DNA of 64,000 bases from Meconema thalassinum (lineage: Eukaryota; Arthropoda; Insecta; Orthoptera; Tettigoniidae): assembly GCA_946902985.2 (NCBI GenBank), contig OX336395.1, positions 291,891,065-291,955,064 of the forward strand. Direction: 5' to 3'. Shown piece after piece: positions 21,764 to 32,305 of this stretch. Positions within the stretch are counted from its first letter, which is position 1. The number at the start of each line of letters is the position of its first letter. The notes beneath the pieces are model-generated. The model was not told where the DNA came from. It worked only from the letters and a program-made list of their open reading frames with translations, and searched no databases. The translations under genes and the position numbers were made by a program.

Positions 21764-21895
21764 TAGGAGTGTAATTAATTATTTCAGTATAATTTTAACC
21801 GTTACACAGTGATCAGGATTTGGTGATGGACACTTGAGGGTTGAAACATGTACCGTAATCCTAAATTGCCCCCATTTAATTGTGATAACTTAACC

Positions 21896-23290
21896 CTTTG
21901 CTGGCGGCAGTAGTTTATAGCCTAAGGCGGCACAGGATTTTGTAAAACAAAAAATCCATACTAATTATTCAATAGTTACTACAATCGTGCAAATATGCTT
22001 TAAAATATCTACATACCTTTTCCTGGATTGGAAACCCATCGTTGAAGAGGTTTGAAGACAACATAAAATTTGGAGTGTCTGTTTGTCAATTGAAAATAGC
22101 GCAAGGGACACTGTAATTTCGGATCTCATATTTTGCTGCTCACTGTATGTCTATTCCTTACTATTCCATTTCTACGGGTTCGGGGTTGGAATGCGATGAA
22201 TGGTTTGTATGGCCGGATACCCTTCCTGACACAGACCTCAAAGGGTAGGTACAAGCCGGACGTTTGTTTTAGACGAGTGAAAAATCTTAATGGAAGCCTG
22301 GTGGCGAGTTACTGCAGTACCTGTCTTGTTGTCAGCTGCCCCATGCGGTCCGATGATTGACAAAACTATCTCCGCTACTGCAGAAGTACAGTCATTGGCA
22401 AATATAATGGCGTTCTGTTCGTAACTAGCCTATGTAAAGTGTACTTCCGCGTCACACAATACTTCGACGCGGACTGTACTGTTCTGGACGGTGGTGTCAC
22501 GTGCTCAAGTCTGGAATTCCATTACATCAGACCGGTGGTGACAACTCTGAAGCGAGAGGCTCACAGGCTCACCCACAAGCTTCAAGGTCAAGGGCAGTTA
22601 TCTAAAACAAATGTCCGGCTTGTAATGCAAGATGAAATGGGTGAAAATAAGTGAAACTGAACAAGGAGTTAGAAGGAAGCAATCGTAGCCTATTATATGG
22701 AATCGTCCTAACATTTCCCGGGGTTGAAAATTGGAAACCACAGAAACCTAATTCAGGGATGGTTGACGGTGGGAATCGAACCCCATTGTCTATTCAGTCC
22801 GGGGAAGCAGGGTTCATGGTCTTATGCCTTAGCACAGTTGGTAATATTGGCCCCCTTCTGTATGGGGATGATATTTGTGGGTGCACGGTTGCTATTACTC
22901 ACTTCTGTCCAGTTATCTACTCGCTCATCAGCTGTGTCGCTTATGTCGTTGTTGCTCTCAGATGTAGGAAGAATCTTTCATTTCAGAGTCACTAAAACTA
23001 AAATCGGACAAATCGTCTCTGAATAATCAAGTATTGACACTAATCTCAACATCACTTACTCATTCTTCTGATGCCATTATATCCAAAAACAGCAAATACC
23101 ACGACACGAAAATTCTGCGTCATGCAACATACGTAATTATCAGCTGTCCCTGCCAGGAAAAGAATCTTACCGATATGCTGAGGGGAATCCCTGCACGAGT
23201 AAGGTTGAAATAAACAGCTCTCGCCATCTGTGAGGACTTTCGTGTACTTCAATGACCTCTGCAGTGCAATATTTCAACAGTACATATATA
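21896..23290. other. No clear feature
   Basis: About 1.4 kb without a supported ORF. A piece at about 22720-22800 (GGTTGAAAATTGGAAACCACAG; GGGAATCGAACCCC) resembles a tRNA-related SINE remnant, but ends and duplication are not visible. Confidence 0.4.
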
Positions 23291-23395
23291 CAGGGTCATT
23301 ATGTATGTGCGCGCCGATAAACATGGCAAGCTAAGCTGGCTGCGACTAGTGCAGATCGCGGCCGCGCGCACCCGGTTCAGCCGGTGGTAGGCGTG
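23291..23395 (+). repeat. Left inverted end of a candidate 9.9-kb composite element
   Basis: Begins CAGGGTCATTATGTATGTGC. About 105 bp match the reverse complement of 33134-33238 at roughly 80% identity, including CGCGGCCG and GCGCACCCGG blocks. The flanks (TATATA left, TCTATG right) do not give a clear target duplication. Confidence 0.6.
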
Positions 23396-23517
23396 CTCCG
23401 CTGACTCATATCGTTAGTTCACACGTGTTTTGTCATTTATATGGGTGTGTATCTGCAAAGCTTAGACGTTAGTGTTGCACGTTTAGTGAGTATTGTGATT
23501 ACTGTGATTGTTGGTAA

Positions 23518-23640
23518 AATACCCAGGTATTTATAAATCGGGGTAAAATACGCAGGTATTTATAAATCGGGGTAAATACCCAGGGTATATACTCGGGTAA
23601 ATACCCAATTTGCGTAAATACCCGGGTATTTTAGATTTTT
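23518..23640. repeat. AAATACCC-rich subterminal repeat cluster, left
   Basis: Six or so direct and inverted copies of (A)AATACCC(R)GGTATTT. A similar cluster lies at 32216-32305, near the other inverted end. Such clusters are typical of DNA-transposon subterminal regions (transposase binding sites), especially hAT elements. Confidence 0.55.
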
Positions 23641-23981
23641 CATTACAAATCCTGCGTCGTGGTAAGTTGAACCTTAAAAAGGGATACCGGTATACAAACT
23701 ATTCTACATTAACTTTTTAGAAATGTAACAACATTAGATAGTTAATAAAATTAAATTTAATTAGAATTGGGAATTAGCTCAGGAGATATAAACTAACAAC
23801 TCCACTACACTGAAAAAATTAGCTTAAGTACAGTAGGCATCAAACAAAGAATAGAAAATGGGAGGGAAATACAGTGTCAGTTTGAATTCTGGGTAGGATG
23901 AGCTGAGCAGTGTTTATTTTATTTATTTATTTATTTATTTGCGCACAACAGGATTTTCATCCCAATTACAGTGGCATAAAG

Positions 23982-24126
23982 ATTACACAGTATGTTATCT
24001 TAAAACTTATACTAACTTAAACTAAACAGTAATAATAATTTAAAAAAAAAACTAATTAAAATTACACAGTATGTTATCTTGCAACTTATACTAACTTAAA
24101 CTAAACAGTAACTAAATAAAAGTAAT
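23982..24126. repeat. 79-bp tandem duplication in LINE 3-prime UTR
   Basis: ATTACACAGTATGTTATCTT...ACTTAAACTAAACAGTAA occurs at 23982 and again at 24061. It lies between the microsatellite tail at 23913 and the end of the split LINE ORF2. Confidence 0.75.
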
Positions 24127-24250
24127 TAAAATAACTAGATGTACAATTAAAACAGTATGGTACAAATAATACATGTGTAATGCAAGGTTGGCTGGGTAGA
24201 ATGACACAGTGGTACGAATTCATGATTTACAATTTGCAAGGTTTGAGTCA

Positions 24251-25086
24251 TTATTTCTGGAGAGTAGTTAGGAATTCCATCAAAAATACTGTCAAGGAAG
24301 TACTAAAATCTATGGCATTATTTCTTTGAGCAACAGTGTTGAAAATATAACATAGCCTGTTCAGCGGTGAATTTTTGTGGCCAGATGTCCTGGTTCTTTT
24401 AATTTCAAATGTGATATTGTTCCTAGAATTGATGCGTGGTACATGGAAATTTAAGAGAGAGAGGAATTCGGAATCATCAATTGAATTGTTTATAATTTTG
24501 AAAAGGAATTTCATAGCATCTATTTTTCTTCGTATTTCTAAACTGTCCACATCAAAATTTATTAGCAGTTCCTGGTATGGTATCAAGTGAGGATAGTTGG
24601 CTGTTCTTTTAAAATGTAGATATTTTAGGAATTTCTTTTGTGTGTTTTCAATCATTGAGGTATATGTCTTGCATCTAGGACTCCATATAATGCTAGCATA
24701 TTCTAGTTTCGGTCTGACTAGTGTGTTGTACAGGTGGATACACGTACTTATGTTTTTGAATGGTTTTGTGTTCCTGATAACAAATCCAAGTGTCTTGTTT
24801 GAGTCAGCTATCATTTTCCGTATATGGGGGGTAAACGTTAGCTCTCTATCTAGCAACACACCGAGATCTTTGTTTTCATGAACTGATTTCAGGACACTGC
24901 AACCTAACTTGTAATTAAAAACGATAGGGTTTATATTCCGGGTGAACGACATTGAGATACATTTTTCTACGTTTAATCCTAATAAATTTTCTGTAGTCCA
25001 TTCCATAATATTGTGCAGGTCATTTTGAAGCAAGTCGCAGTCGGTAGATACAGATATTTTTCTATACACCTTGAAGTCATCAGCAT
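24251..25086 (-). pseudogene. LINE ORF2, 3-prime part (RT thumb and C-terminus)
   Basis: Resumes in the second half of the YADD motif (ADDFKVYRKIS) and continues open to the stop at 24251: LNVEKCISMSF, KDLGVLLDRELTF, LYNTLVRPKLEYASIIW, and a C-terminal RTRTSGHKNSPLNRLCYIFN block. Counterpart of 28528-30455. Confidence 0.87.
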
Positions 25087-28000
25087 CATCATCATCATCA
25101 TTTCCCCTTATCCAGCTCCTGCCGGGTCGGGGTATTTATGGCACTTCTCCACTTTCCTCTTTCCTTCCACCATTCTTCTTCCACGATCTTGTCCCAGTCC
25201 AGATTTCTTTTTCTTACGCCGTTCTTCACTGAATCCATCCACCTTGTTCTAGGTCTTCCTCTTGGTCTCTTACCCTTGCACTTTGCCTCCAGCATCTGTC
25301 TTGGTATTCTATTTTCCTCCATCCTCTTTACATGTCCAAACCACCTTAGTTTATTCTTCTCAATTCTCTCATTTAGTTTTCCCATCCCAACTTCCTTCCT
25401 AACATCTTCATTCCTCACTCTGTCTTTCCTTGTCTTTCCTATCATACTTCTTAGGAATTTCATTTCACTGGCTTGGATTCTACTCTCTTGCCTGCTTGTC
25501 AGGGTCCAAGTCTCAGCTGCATAAGTTAATATGGGAACATAGTACACTTTATACATAACCTCCTTGCTTTTCCTTGGTACTTCCTTATCCCAAACAAGTT
25601 TTCTTACACTTTGATAGAATGCATTGCTCTGCTGTACCCTCCTGCCAATCTCCATGTCCAACCTACCAGTTTGCATCAATTCACTTCCTAGGTATTTGAA
25701 CGTGTCCACAATTTCCAAACTCTGACTTCCAATTTTCACAGTGCCCTTTCCTTGTCTTTCCCCTCTTGTCATCACCATGGTCTTGCTTTTCTCTATACTG
25801 ATTTTCAGGCCATACTTCTGAATTTTTTCGTTCAGTGCATCTAGTTGTTTTTGCACTTCTTCGGTGTTCCTTCCCCAGACCACAATATCATCTGCAAATA
25901 ACAGTAACTTCATTTCTTTATGTTCATATGCTTCCTTTGTTTCCTTTACTATTTCATCCATCACCATTATGAACAAGAGAGGTGACAGCACACTCCCCTG
26001 TCTTAGTCCAGTCTTGTTCCTAAACCAATCTGTCTTTCCAACTGGGGTCAGTACCCTGCTAACACAGTTGTTGTACATTGCTTGCACCATTTCCAACATT
26101 TCTCTTCCCAGTCTCTTCTTAACCATGGTTTCCCATACCTTCTCTCTGGGGACACTATCATATGCCTTTTCTAGATCTATGAAAGTCATGATCAAATCCT
26201 CTCCATATTCCCAGTTCTTTTCCATCACCTGCCTCAAGCTAAAGATTGGGTCCACTGTGGATCTTCCACTCCTGAAGCCATACTGTTCCTCTTGCAACTC
26301 TCCTTCCACCTTTCTTCTCATTCTTCTTTCTAATATCCTTTCCAGTATTTTTACTATCTGTGATATGAGGGTGATCCCTCTATAGCTATCACACACCTTC
26401 TTGTCCCCCTTCTTAAACACTGGTATTATTAGCCCTTTCTTCCAGTCTTCTGGTACACATTTCCATTTCCACACACACTTTAGCAGTCGATACAGCCATT
26501 GCATACCAACAGGTCCAGCAGCCTTTATCATTTCTACACTGACTTCATCCACCCCTGTTGCTTTTCCCATCTTCATTTTCTGTACGGCTAATTCCACCTC
26601 CAGCATTGTTATATCATCTTCTGTTATAGAGTCGTCAGGTTGTGTCACTTCCATCTCACCAGTACCATTGCTCACATTCAAAAGCTTATCGAAATACTCC
26701 TTCCATCGTCCCTTTATCTCTTCTGGGTGTGTTAACAACTCTCCATCTTCCTTTTTCACTATCTTTGTAGTAACTCTTTCTTTCCTCTTACATCTTAGAA
26801 GCCCATACAGCATCCTTTTACTGCCACTTACATCTGTTTCCATTCTTCGTGTAAATTCTTCCCAACTTTTCTTCTTTTCTTCTCCTACCACTTTCTTACA
26901 CCTCCGTTTGCTGTCGTGATACTTCCTTTTGCTTTCTTCTGTTTGATCTCGGTTCCATTCTTTCCATGCAGACTTCTTTTCTTTCACTGCTTTCCTCACT
27001 TCCTCATTCCACCATGGTGTCTCCTTCTCTTTCACTCTTGTTGACGTCCTACCACAAGCACTCTCTGCTGCACCAACAAATGCCTTTTTAAAGTGAGACC
27101 ATTCCTCTTCTATGTTTTCCACTTCAGTAACTGGGATTTGTTGCTTCAATCTCTCCTGAAAATCTTCCTGTACAGTTTTGTCTTTCAATTTCCATACTTT
27201 TATTTTACTTTCTCTGATCTCCTTTAGGTTTTCCAATTTTTCCCATCTAAATTTTGCCACCACAGCTCTATGGTCCCCATCAAATGCTTCTCCTGGTAAA
27301 GCTGTTACATCTATCAGCTTTCTGCGATTATTCCTTTCCACCAGAAAGTAGTCAATTACTGATTTTGTTCTTCTATCGCCCCAACCATATCTCGTAATTT
27401 TCCTGCTGTTTTTCTTCCGAAACCATGAATTACCCACTATCAGTCCATTCCTTTCACAAAAGTTTACAAGTTCCTCTCCTTCCCGGTTCTTTTTCCCATA
27501 TCCATATGGTCCAATGACTTCTTCCTTTCCTTGTCTCTCGTTTCCGACTTGTGCATTCATATCTCCCATGATCACCACTTCTACATCTGAAATTACTCTT
27601 TCTACTTCCTCCAGGAATACTTCAATATCTTCTTCTCTGTTTCCAGTCTGTGGTGCATACACTTGTATGAAGTCCATCACGTCATTTTTCATCTTCATTC
27701 TAATTTTCATTATTCTGTCACTCACACACTCGACCACTTCAACATACTCCTCCAGTTGTTTCGAGGTTATCAGTCCCACGCCATTTTTGGCCTCTTGGCC
27801 ACCACTCCAGTATAATGTATATCCTTTCCTCAATTTCTTCCTTCCTTTACCTTTCCATTTCACTTCACTCAGCCCCATCAATCCAACATTCTCCCTCTCC
27901 ATGAAGTCTACCACCTCCTCCACCTTGCCTGTCAGGGTCATGACATTCATGATTCCCACTTTCATTTCGGTTACTGGTCGCCCATTTCTCACAGTTCCCC

Positions 28001-28521
28001 CAGTACCAAAAGAACTGCGCGTCGCCTGCAGGGTACGCCCTAACATTTTCCGATTCATTCGAAGTGCCATTTCCATTTTAGGCTATTATTACGATGGGGT
28101 CGCCACTCCCAAAGGCATTTTATGAAGCTACTGCCAGCTATTATGCAGGCCGCCCCTAACATGGGAAACAGACGCCCTTGCAGCCGCCCCTAACCTGGGA
28201 AACAGACGCTGCCGATTGATGCTGTACTCTTACTATTCCCTGAGTACTGGGTTGCCTCTTCCGCAATCTCCACCGTTCCGAAGTCCATCTTCTCCGCTGC
28301 AGATTCCGTTGAGGTCTTCGCACGTAACCCTGTGCACGGGGCCTATGTTATACCCCATAGGACTGGGTCCTCACCAGAACTTAGCCGGTACTGTAGTTCC
28401 ATGGTATATTACAGTACCGTTGCCCACCCCCGCGACGTGGACGCGCCTGGCAAGAGTTATCCATGTAGCCAATTAAAATTGCCTCATGGACCGGGTTAAG
28501 GAGCTGTCTAAATCCAGCCTC
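25087..28521 (-). mobile_element. Full-length RTE-clade LINE with intact ORF
   Basis: 3435 bp between CAGCAT duplications (25081-25086 and 28522-28527). The 3-prime end is a (GAT)n microsatellite in element sense, typical of RTE. A 5-prime UTR of about 440 bp includes two tandem copies of GCGTCTGTTTCCCA.GTTAGGGGCGGC (28140-28210). The single ORF is undisrupted, so this is a candidate active element. Confidence 0.92.
25098..28076 (-). CDS. RTE LINE polyprotein: APE endonuclease and reverse transcriptase
   Basis: 992 codons, no interruption. The endonuclease spans about residues 35-270: GIMNVMTLTG, GLSEVKWKG (catalytic Glu), VVIMGDMNAQVG, SVIDYFLVE and DGDHRAVV (Asp-His). A linker with WWNEEV follows. 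RT spans about residues 480-780: KATGVDEVSVEM, DWKKGLIIPVFKKGD, YRGITLIS, GFRSGRSTVD, FIDLEKAYDSV (first Asp), LRQGSVLSPLLF and LLLFADDIVVWG (catalytic FADD). The C-terminal domain has YVPILTYAAETW and LRWFGHVKRMEENRIP with a basic GKRPRGRPRTRW tract, the RTE signature. Length fits the family. The ATG at 28076 is the first in frame; the C-terminal stop is 11 bp from the element end. All catalytic residues I can recognise are present. Confidence 0.93.
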   Translation of the reverse strand: MEMALRMNRKMLGRTLQATRSSFGTGGTVRNGRPVTEMKVGIMNVMTLTGKVEEVVDFMERENVGLMGLSEVKWKGKGRKKLRKGYTLYWSGGQEAKNGVGLITSKQLEEYVEVVECVSDRIMKIRMKMKNDVMDFIQVYAPQTGNREEDIEVFLEEVERVISDVEVVIMGDMNAQVGNERQGKEEVIGPYGYGKKNREGEELVNFCERNGLIVGNSWFRKKNSRKITRYGWGDRRTKSVIDYFLVERNNRRKLIDVTALPGEAFDGDHRAVVAKFRWEKLENLKEIRESKIKVWKLKDKTVQEDFQERLKQQIPVTEVENIEEEWSHFKKAFVGAAESACGRTSTRVKEKETPWWNEEVRKAVKEKKSAWKEWNRDQTEESKRKYHDSKRRCKKVVGEEKKKSWEEFTRRMETDVSGSKRMLYGLLRCKRKERVTTKIVKKEDGELLTHPEEIKGRWKEYFDKLLNVSNGTGEMEVTQPDDSITEDDITMLEVELAVQKMKMGKATGVDEVSVEMIKAAGPVGMQWLYRLLKCVWKWKCVPEDWKKGLIIPVFKKGDKKVCDSYRGITLISQIVKILERILERRMRRKVEGELQEEQYGFRSGRSTVDPIFSLRQVMEKNWEYGEDLIMTFIDLEKAYDSVPREKVWETMVKKRLGREMLEMVQAMYNNCVSRVLTPVGKTDWFRNKTGLRQGSVLSPLLFIMVMDEIVKETKEAYEHKEMKLLLFADDIVVWGRNTEEVQKQLDALNEKIQKYGLKISIEKSKTMVMTRGERQGKGTVKIGSQSLEIVDTFKYLGSELMQTGRLDMEIGRRVQQSNAFYQSVRKLVWDKEVPRKSKEVMYKVYYVPILTYAAETWTLTSRQESRIQASEMKFLRSMIGKTRKDRVRNEDVRKEVGMGKLNERIEKNKLRWFGHVKRMEENRIPRQMLEAKCKGKRPRGRPRTRWMDSVKNGVRKRNLDWDKIVEEEWWKERGKWRSAINTPTRQELDKGK

Positions 28522-28527
28522 CAGCAT

Positions 28528-30455
28528 ACAATAGACAATTAGAATGCTTTATTCTTTGAGGTAGATCGTTTATGAAAATCAGAAAAACTAGAGGTCCAAG
28601 GTTCGATCCCTGAACTATTCCCGAATTAGCTTCAAATTCTTGAGAATTCTTTCTATGAAATGACACATATTGCTTCCTGTCATTAAGGTAAGAGCTGAAG
28701 AGGCATATAAGTAAATCAGAAAATCCTAAGATTTTGAGTTTTTTCAGGAGAACATCGTGGTTAATTTTGTCGAATGCCTTCTGAAAGTCTGTGAATACAA
28801 CATCCATTTGTCCTCCTGCGTCTAATGTTCTGGACACTGATTCAGTAAAGTTGACCATATTTGTGATAGTCGAACGTCGGGCGAGGAAACCATGCTGTTT
28901 TTCTGATATTAATGGTCTGACAAAAATAGAAATTCTTTGGTACAAAATGAATTCAAAAATCTTTGCTACCGCAGACAATATACATATCGGACGATAGTTA
29001 CTAATTAGCATTGGATTTCCAGATTTTAAGATTGGACATACTCGGCTTTTTTTCCAATTAGATGGAAATGTGGCGGTTTTAATAATTAAGTTATATATGA
29101 AAAGGAGAGGGTGCTTAAGAACATCTGCACAGCCCTTAATTACATATGGCGGGATATGATCTGGTCCAGCTGAGGATTTAGGCTTCAGTTTTCTTATAGC
29201 TACTTCCACCTCACGTAAGGTGACTTTGTCAATGTGCAGAGTGTCGGTAGTGATAGATGTATCGCTAGGCATGCAGTATTGGGCTTTATTAGGTGAGTAA
29301 ACCGATTTGAAATACGACGTAAAAACTTCAGCTATGTCTTGATCATTATCGTATGTTTTACTGTCGTGGCGAAATGTATCACAACTATTATTATTCTTCC
29401 TTTTATTTTTGACATACGCCCAGAAGGATTTTGTATTTTCAGTGATATTCTGTTCAATAGATTCAATGTGCCTTTGATATGCTGATTTAATTGCTGTTTT
29501 TATTTCGGATCGTATTGTTTTAAACTGACTGTTGAAGTAGTCCGACAATCTTCTTCGCTTCCTATAAAATTCCTTCTCATGTAATTTCTTAATTATGGCA
29601 TCTGTAAACCATATAGGATATTTTCTTTTGTTCTGAAATTTTATTTGAGGGACCGATTCGTTAATTACCCCGTATAGGTTCGAGTAAAAGCAGTCTACTG
29701 CAATATCGACATTAGTGCATTTGTATAAACGGTCCCAATTCGAGTCCCTTAGACCCGTGAATAGATTTTCAAAGTTTGCGTTTTTAAAACTGTATGATGT
29801 TTGATAAACACTTTTGCATTTTTTATGTGTAGAAGTGGCCTGCATTTCTATATTCAGAGCGGGGTGGTGGACATCCTCAGGCAGTAGGGGTTCAGTGTTT
29901 CGTGTACATTTTACATTTGTTATATTCTGAGTGGCTAAAACTAAGTCTAACGTTTTACCTTGGCTGTTTTGGACTGAATTATATGAGATCATATTACATA
30001 GATTTATAAAAATGTTTAATTCTCGACTTTGCTGAGTTGTGTTTAAATCATTATTGTTATCGCTTATTGTTGGTATATTGAAATCCCCAACAATTAGTAC
30101 ATGATTGTCATGAGCCTCGTAGTGTGATTCTAGCCATTGGAATACTTCTGAATACACTTCCAGCTTTGAGGTCGGAGGTATATACAAGTTAACAATAAAC
30201 CATGTCTTTCCTTGAAAGTTTAATTTTAGAAGTAAGCCTTCGTAAGTGCTTGAAACCGGCTCTACCTGCAGTACAGATATTCCTTCCCTGACAGCTATTA
30301 GCACACCCCCTCCCCTCCCGGTGTTACCGCGACCACGGTCCGCACGGTATACTCTGTACTTCTCATTACAGACCTCGGCACCATAAACAATTTGTCCAAT
30401 TTGGTGTTCAGACCACGCACATTCTGATAGTAAATAGGAAATATAGATGTAGACA
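28528..30455 (-). pseudogene. LINE ORF2, 5-prime part (endonuclease and RT to YAD)
   Basis: A short start (MLSTSIFPIYYQNVRGLNTK) lies in a different frame from what follows, and the first endonuclease block is missing, so there is a small deletion or frame change near 30380-30440. Then YRVYRADR, GGGVLIAV, HVLIVGDFNIP and the long linker. RT motifs: SSAGPDHIPPYV, NWKKSRVCPILKSG, NYRPICILS, VVFTDFQKAFD and GIVQGSNLGPLVF. The frame reaches CLLYA, where the RTE LINE is inserted. The frame from 30304 is open. It would have been the nicking and copying enzyme. Confidence 0.85.
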
Positions 30456-30461
30456 ACATAT

Positions 30462-31367
30462 TTACAGTTTAGCTAAGTCTTCTACACTATTAATAATTAT
30501 TGCATCAGAACCTTGATTCTTACGCATTTTAATGATGCCATTTCTTACCCAAATGAATGCGTAGCCTTTTTCATTGCGTGTGTTTCGTGCCTGGGCCAGG
30601 AGCTTCCTTCTCTGGGGGGACAAGCTTTCGTTTATGTACACTGTGTTGTCACCAGGAAGATTTGCATGTCTAGTAGAGAGGTTCCTCTTGATTCTCCGTC
30701 TCTCCATGAAGTGTTCCTTGTCGGTTCTCCTCACGAATTTCACTATGATTCCCCTGTGCGTTTGGTTCGGGGATTTTGGAAGGCGGTGACAGGCATCTAT
30801 CATTTCTGGACTTACTTGTAAATCCAGAGCCTGTCCGATTTTCTTCACAGTGTCCTGGACGGATTCATTTGGTAAATCTGGAACTCCATGTATTTCGATA
30901 GTGTTCCTTCGTGAATATTGCTCCACGTCTCCAACACGGTTTTCTAACACCTTGACTTTTTCCTTTAGACTGCAATTTTCTTGTGTTAGTTTGTCAATCT
31001 GATTGGTACATTTAATTAAGTCTTTCTGCTGGTTTGCAATTAATAGTGCTGTGTCGTCCAATTTTTTGTGGCAGAGCTCCAGAGAATTCCCTAAATCAGT
31101 TTCTCGCACTTTCTGTTCTTCCTTCATTTTTTGTACTTCCTCTGTCAGTTTTTGTAGAAGGGAGAATATGCTGTCCAGTGATGGGGTGGTTTTATTAATA
31201 GGGCCTGATTTCCGTATACTTTTGTTATTCACACAGTTCACGCAGTTCCACTCTGTAAACCTATTAAAATTGGTAACACATTTCTTATGGTACCATTTTT
31301 CACAAGTTATACACTGTACCTTGAGAGCCTTCGCTAGCACTTTCCTGCATTCTTCGCATTCGCTCAT
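30462..31367 (-). CDS. LINE ORF1: PHD finger, coiled coil, RNA-binding-like domain
   Basis: 301 codons from ATG at 31367, uninterrupted. Residues about 4-45 form a PHD-like zinc finger (CEECRKVL, CITCEKWYHKKC, WNCVNC). Residues about 60-150 are rich in heptad-like Leu/Ile/Lys/Glu and probably form a coiled coil (LCHKKLDDTALL, LTQENCSLKEKVKVLENRV). Residues about 150-235 resemble the RRM-like domain of LINE ORF1 proteins (YSRRNTIEIHGVPD, IDACHRLPKS, GIIVKFVRR). The C-terminal end is basic (LSPQRRKLLAQAR). Expected role: RNA-binding chaperone of the retrotransposition particle. The stop is followed closely by ORF2 at about 30455. Confidence 0.85.
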   Translation of the reverse strand: MSECEECRKVLAKALKVQCITCEKWYHKKCVTNFNRFTEWNCVNCVNNKSIRKSGPINKTTPSLDSIFSLLQKLTEEVQKMKEEQKVRETDLGNSLELCHKKLDDTALLIANQQKDLIKCTNQIDKLTQENCSLKEKVKVLENRVGDVEQYSRRNTIEIHGVPDLPNESVQDTVKKIGQALDLQVSPEMIDACHRLPKSPNQTHRGIIVKFVRRTDKEHFMERRRIKRNLSTRHANLPGDNTVYINESLSPQRRKLLAQARNTRNEKGYAFIWVRNGIIKMRKNQGSDAIIINSVEDLAKL

Positions 31368-31372
31368 AGTAA

Positions 31373-32049
31373 AGCTTGGTGACGCACTCCTTCGTTTTCA
31401 ATAAACACGGGATGACTCGTTAAGGAAGTAGTTGTCAGTAGATTCACTAGTATCAGTTACTAAAGAGTTTTACACTTGACAATCTCACACTAGATACACA
31501 TGGATATCCCACTAGAAACACTCGTAATTACACAAATTGATGGAGCTGGTCACGTCTGCACCATTCACTCAGTCGCCATTTTACACCAACCCATATGCTT
31601 GCTGGCATACATCTTCACCCATTATAGAGCCCACATACTACAAAAACTTCCTGACATGCATTTATATTATTTAGAGTATGATTTAAAAAATGAATATTCT
31701 TTTTATATTTAAAATTGAATAAAAAATAACTTAAAGCATTTTTACTATTTTTTTTTTTTTTTTTTTTTTTTATGGCCTTTCTATTAAATATATTTTATTA
31801 CCATTTGAGTTTTGGCATACACATTTCAATTAATATGCATATAGCCTACTTATATTACTACAAAAGTAGCTTTTCCCTCCCACATCTTTGTTGCTCATTT
31901 CCAGTACCATAATAAAACTCGACCTTCTGAATATCTTGGTATTTATTAAAAATTTAAAACACAAATCAACCATAAGGTTTTATCCAATATTTTACTTTAG
32001 TTTAAGAAAAAAACACACTTAAAGACAAGGTTACAGTGCCAAAACATAT
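31373..32049. other. AT-rich spacer, no gene
   Basis: Includes a 26-bp T-run at about 31747-31772. No coding signal. Possibly interior of the composite element bounded at 23291 and 33238. Confidence 0.45.
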
Positions 32050-32215
32050 AAATACCCAAAAATACCCGGGCATTCATTTTCCTTTCCTTTTAGTTTTGAA
32101 GGATCAATATTGTTCCTGATTTCAATTTAAGGCATGAAATACCTGTGTTTCAGTCCTTGTTTGTCCAACACTTAATCAACACATCTTTAAGTGTTTTACA
32201 AAGCTCAAAAAATTA

Positions 32216-32305
32216 AAAATACCCTCATTTTGGGTATTTAAATGACCACTGGGTATATACCCAGGTAAATACCCTATTTATATTTACCTTCCCACTGGGT
32301 ATTTA
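32216..32305. repeat. AAATACCC-rich subterminal repeat cluster, right
   Basis: Copies of GGGTATTTA, ATACCCAGGTAAATACCC and ACTGGGTATTTACC. Mirror of the cluster at 23518-23640. Confidence 0.55.

Larger units (their letters stand above)
19624..21895. mobile_element. Long fold-back element with hammerhead-like arms, split by two insertions
   Basis: The left arm (19624-19808, continuing 21124 to about 21190) and right arm (about 21436-21545, continuing 21764-21895) are reverse complements over about 245 bp, for example AATTTAGGATTA, GATCCTGATCACTGTGTA, CACTTTACAATACTACTT and TCCTATTAGAA. The left arm is interrupted by a mariner and the right arm by a 218-bp MITE. Each arm contains hammerhead-ribozyme-like sequence. 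There is no ORF. The architecture is like the element at 54407-55284 but the sequence is different. Confidence 0.7.
23910..31372 (-). mobile_element. CR1/Jockey-type LINE split by an RTE LINE
   Basis: The 5-prime part (31372-28528) holds ORF1 and two thirds of ORF2; the 3-prime part (25086-23910) holds the rest, ending in a TTTA microsatellite. The two parts join exactly at the YADD codons when the 25087-28521 insertion and one copy of the 6-bp duplication CAGCAT (25081-25086, 28522-28527) are discounted. Confidence 0.88.

Noticed and set aside
25138..28125. Long plus-strand ORFs opposite the RTE LINE
   Set aside because: Ser/Thr/Pro/Phe-rich antisense shadows of a well-defined minus-strand ORF. 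The same is seen at 48881-50570 and 55874-56952.
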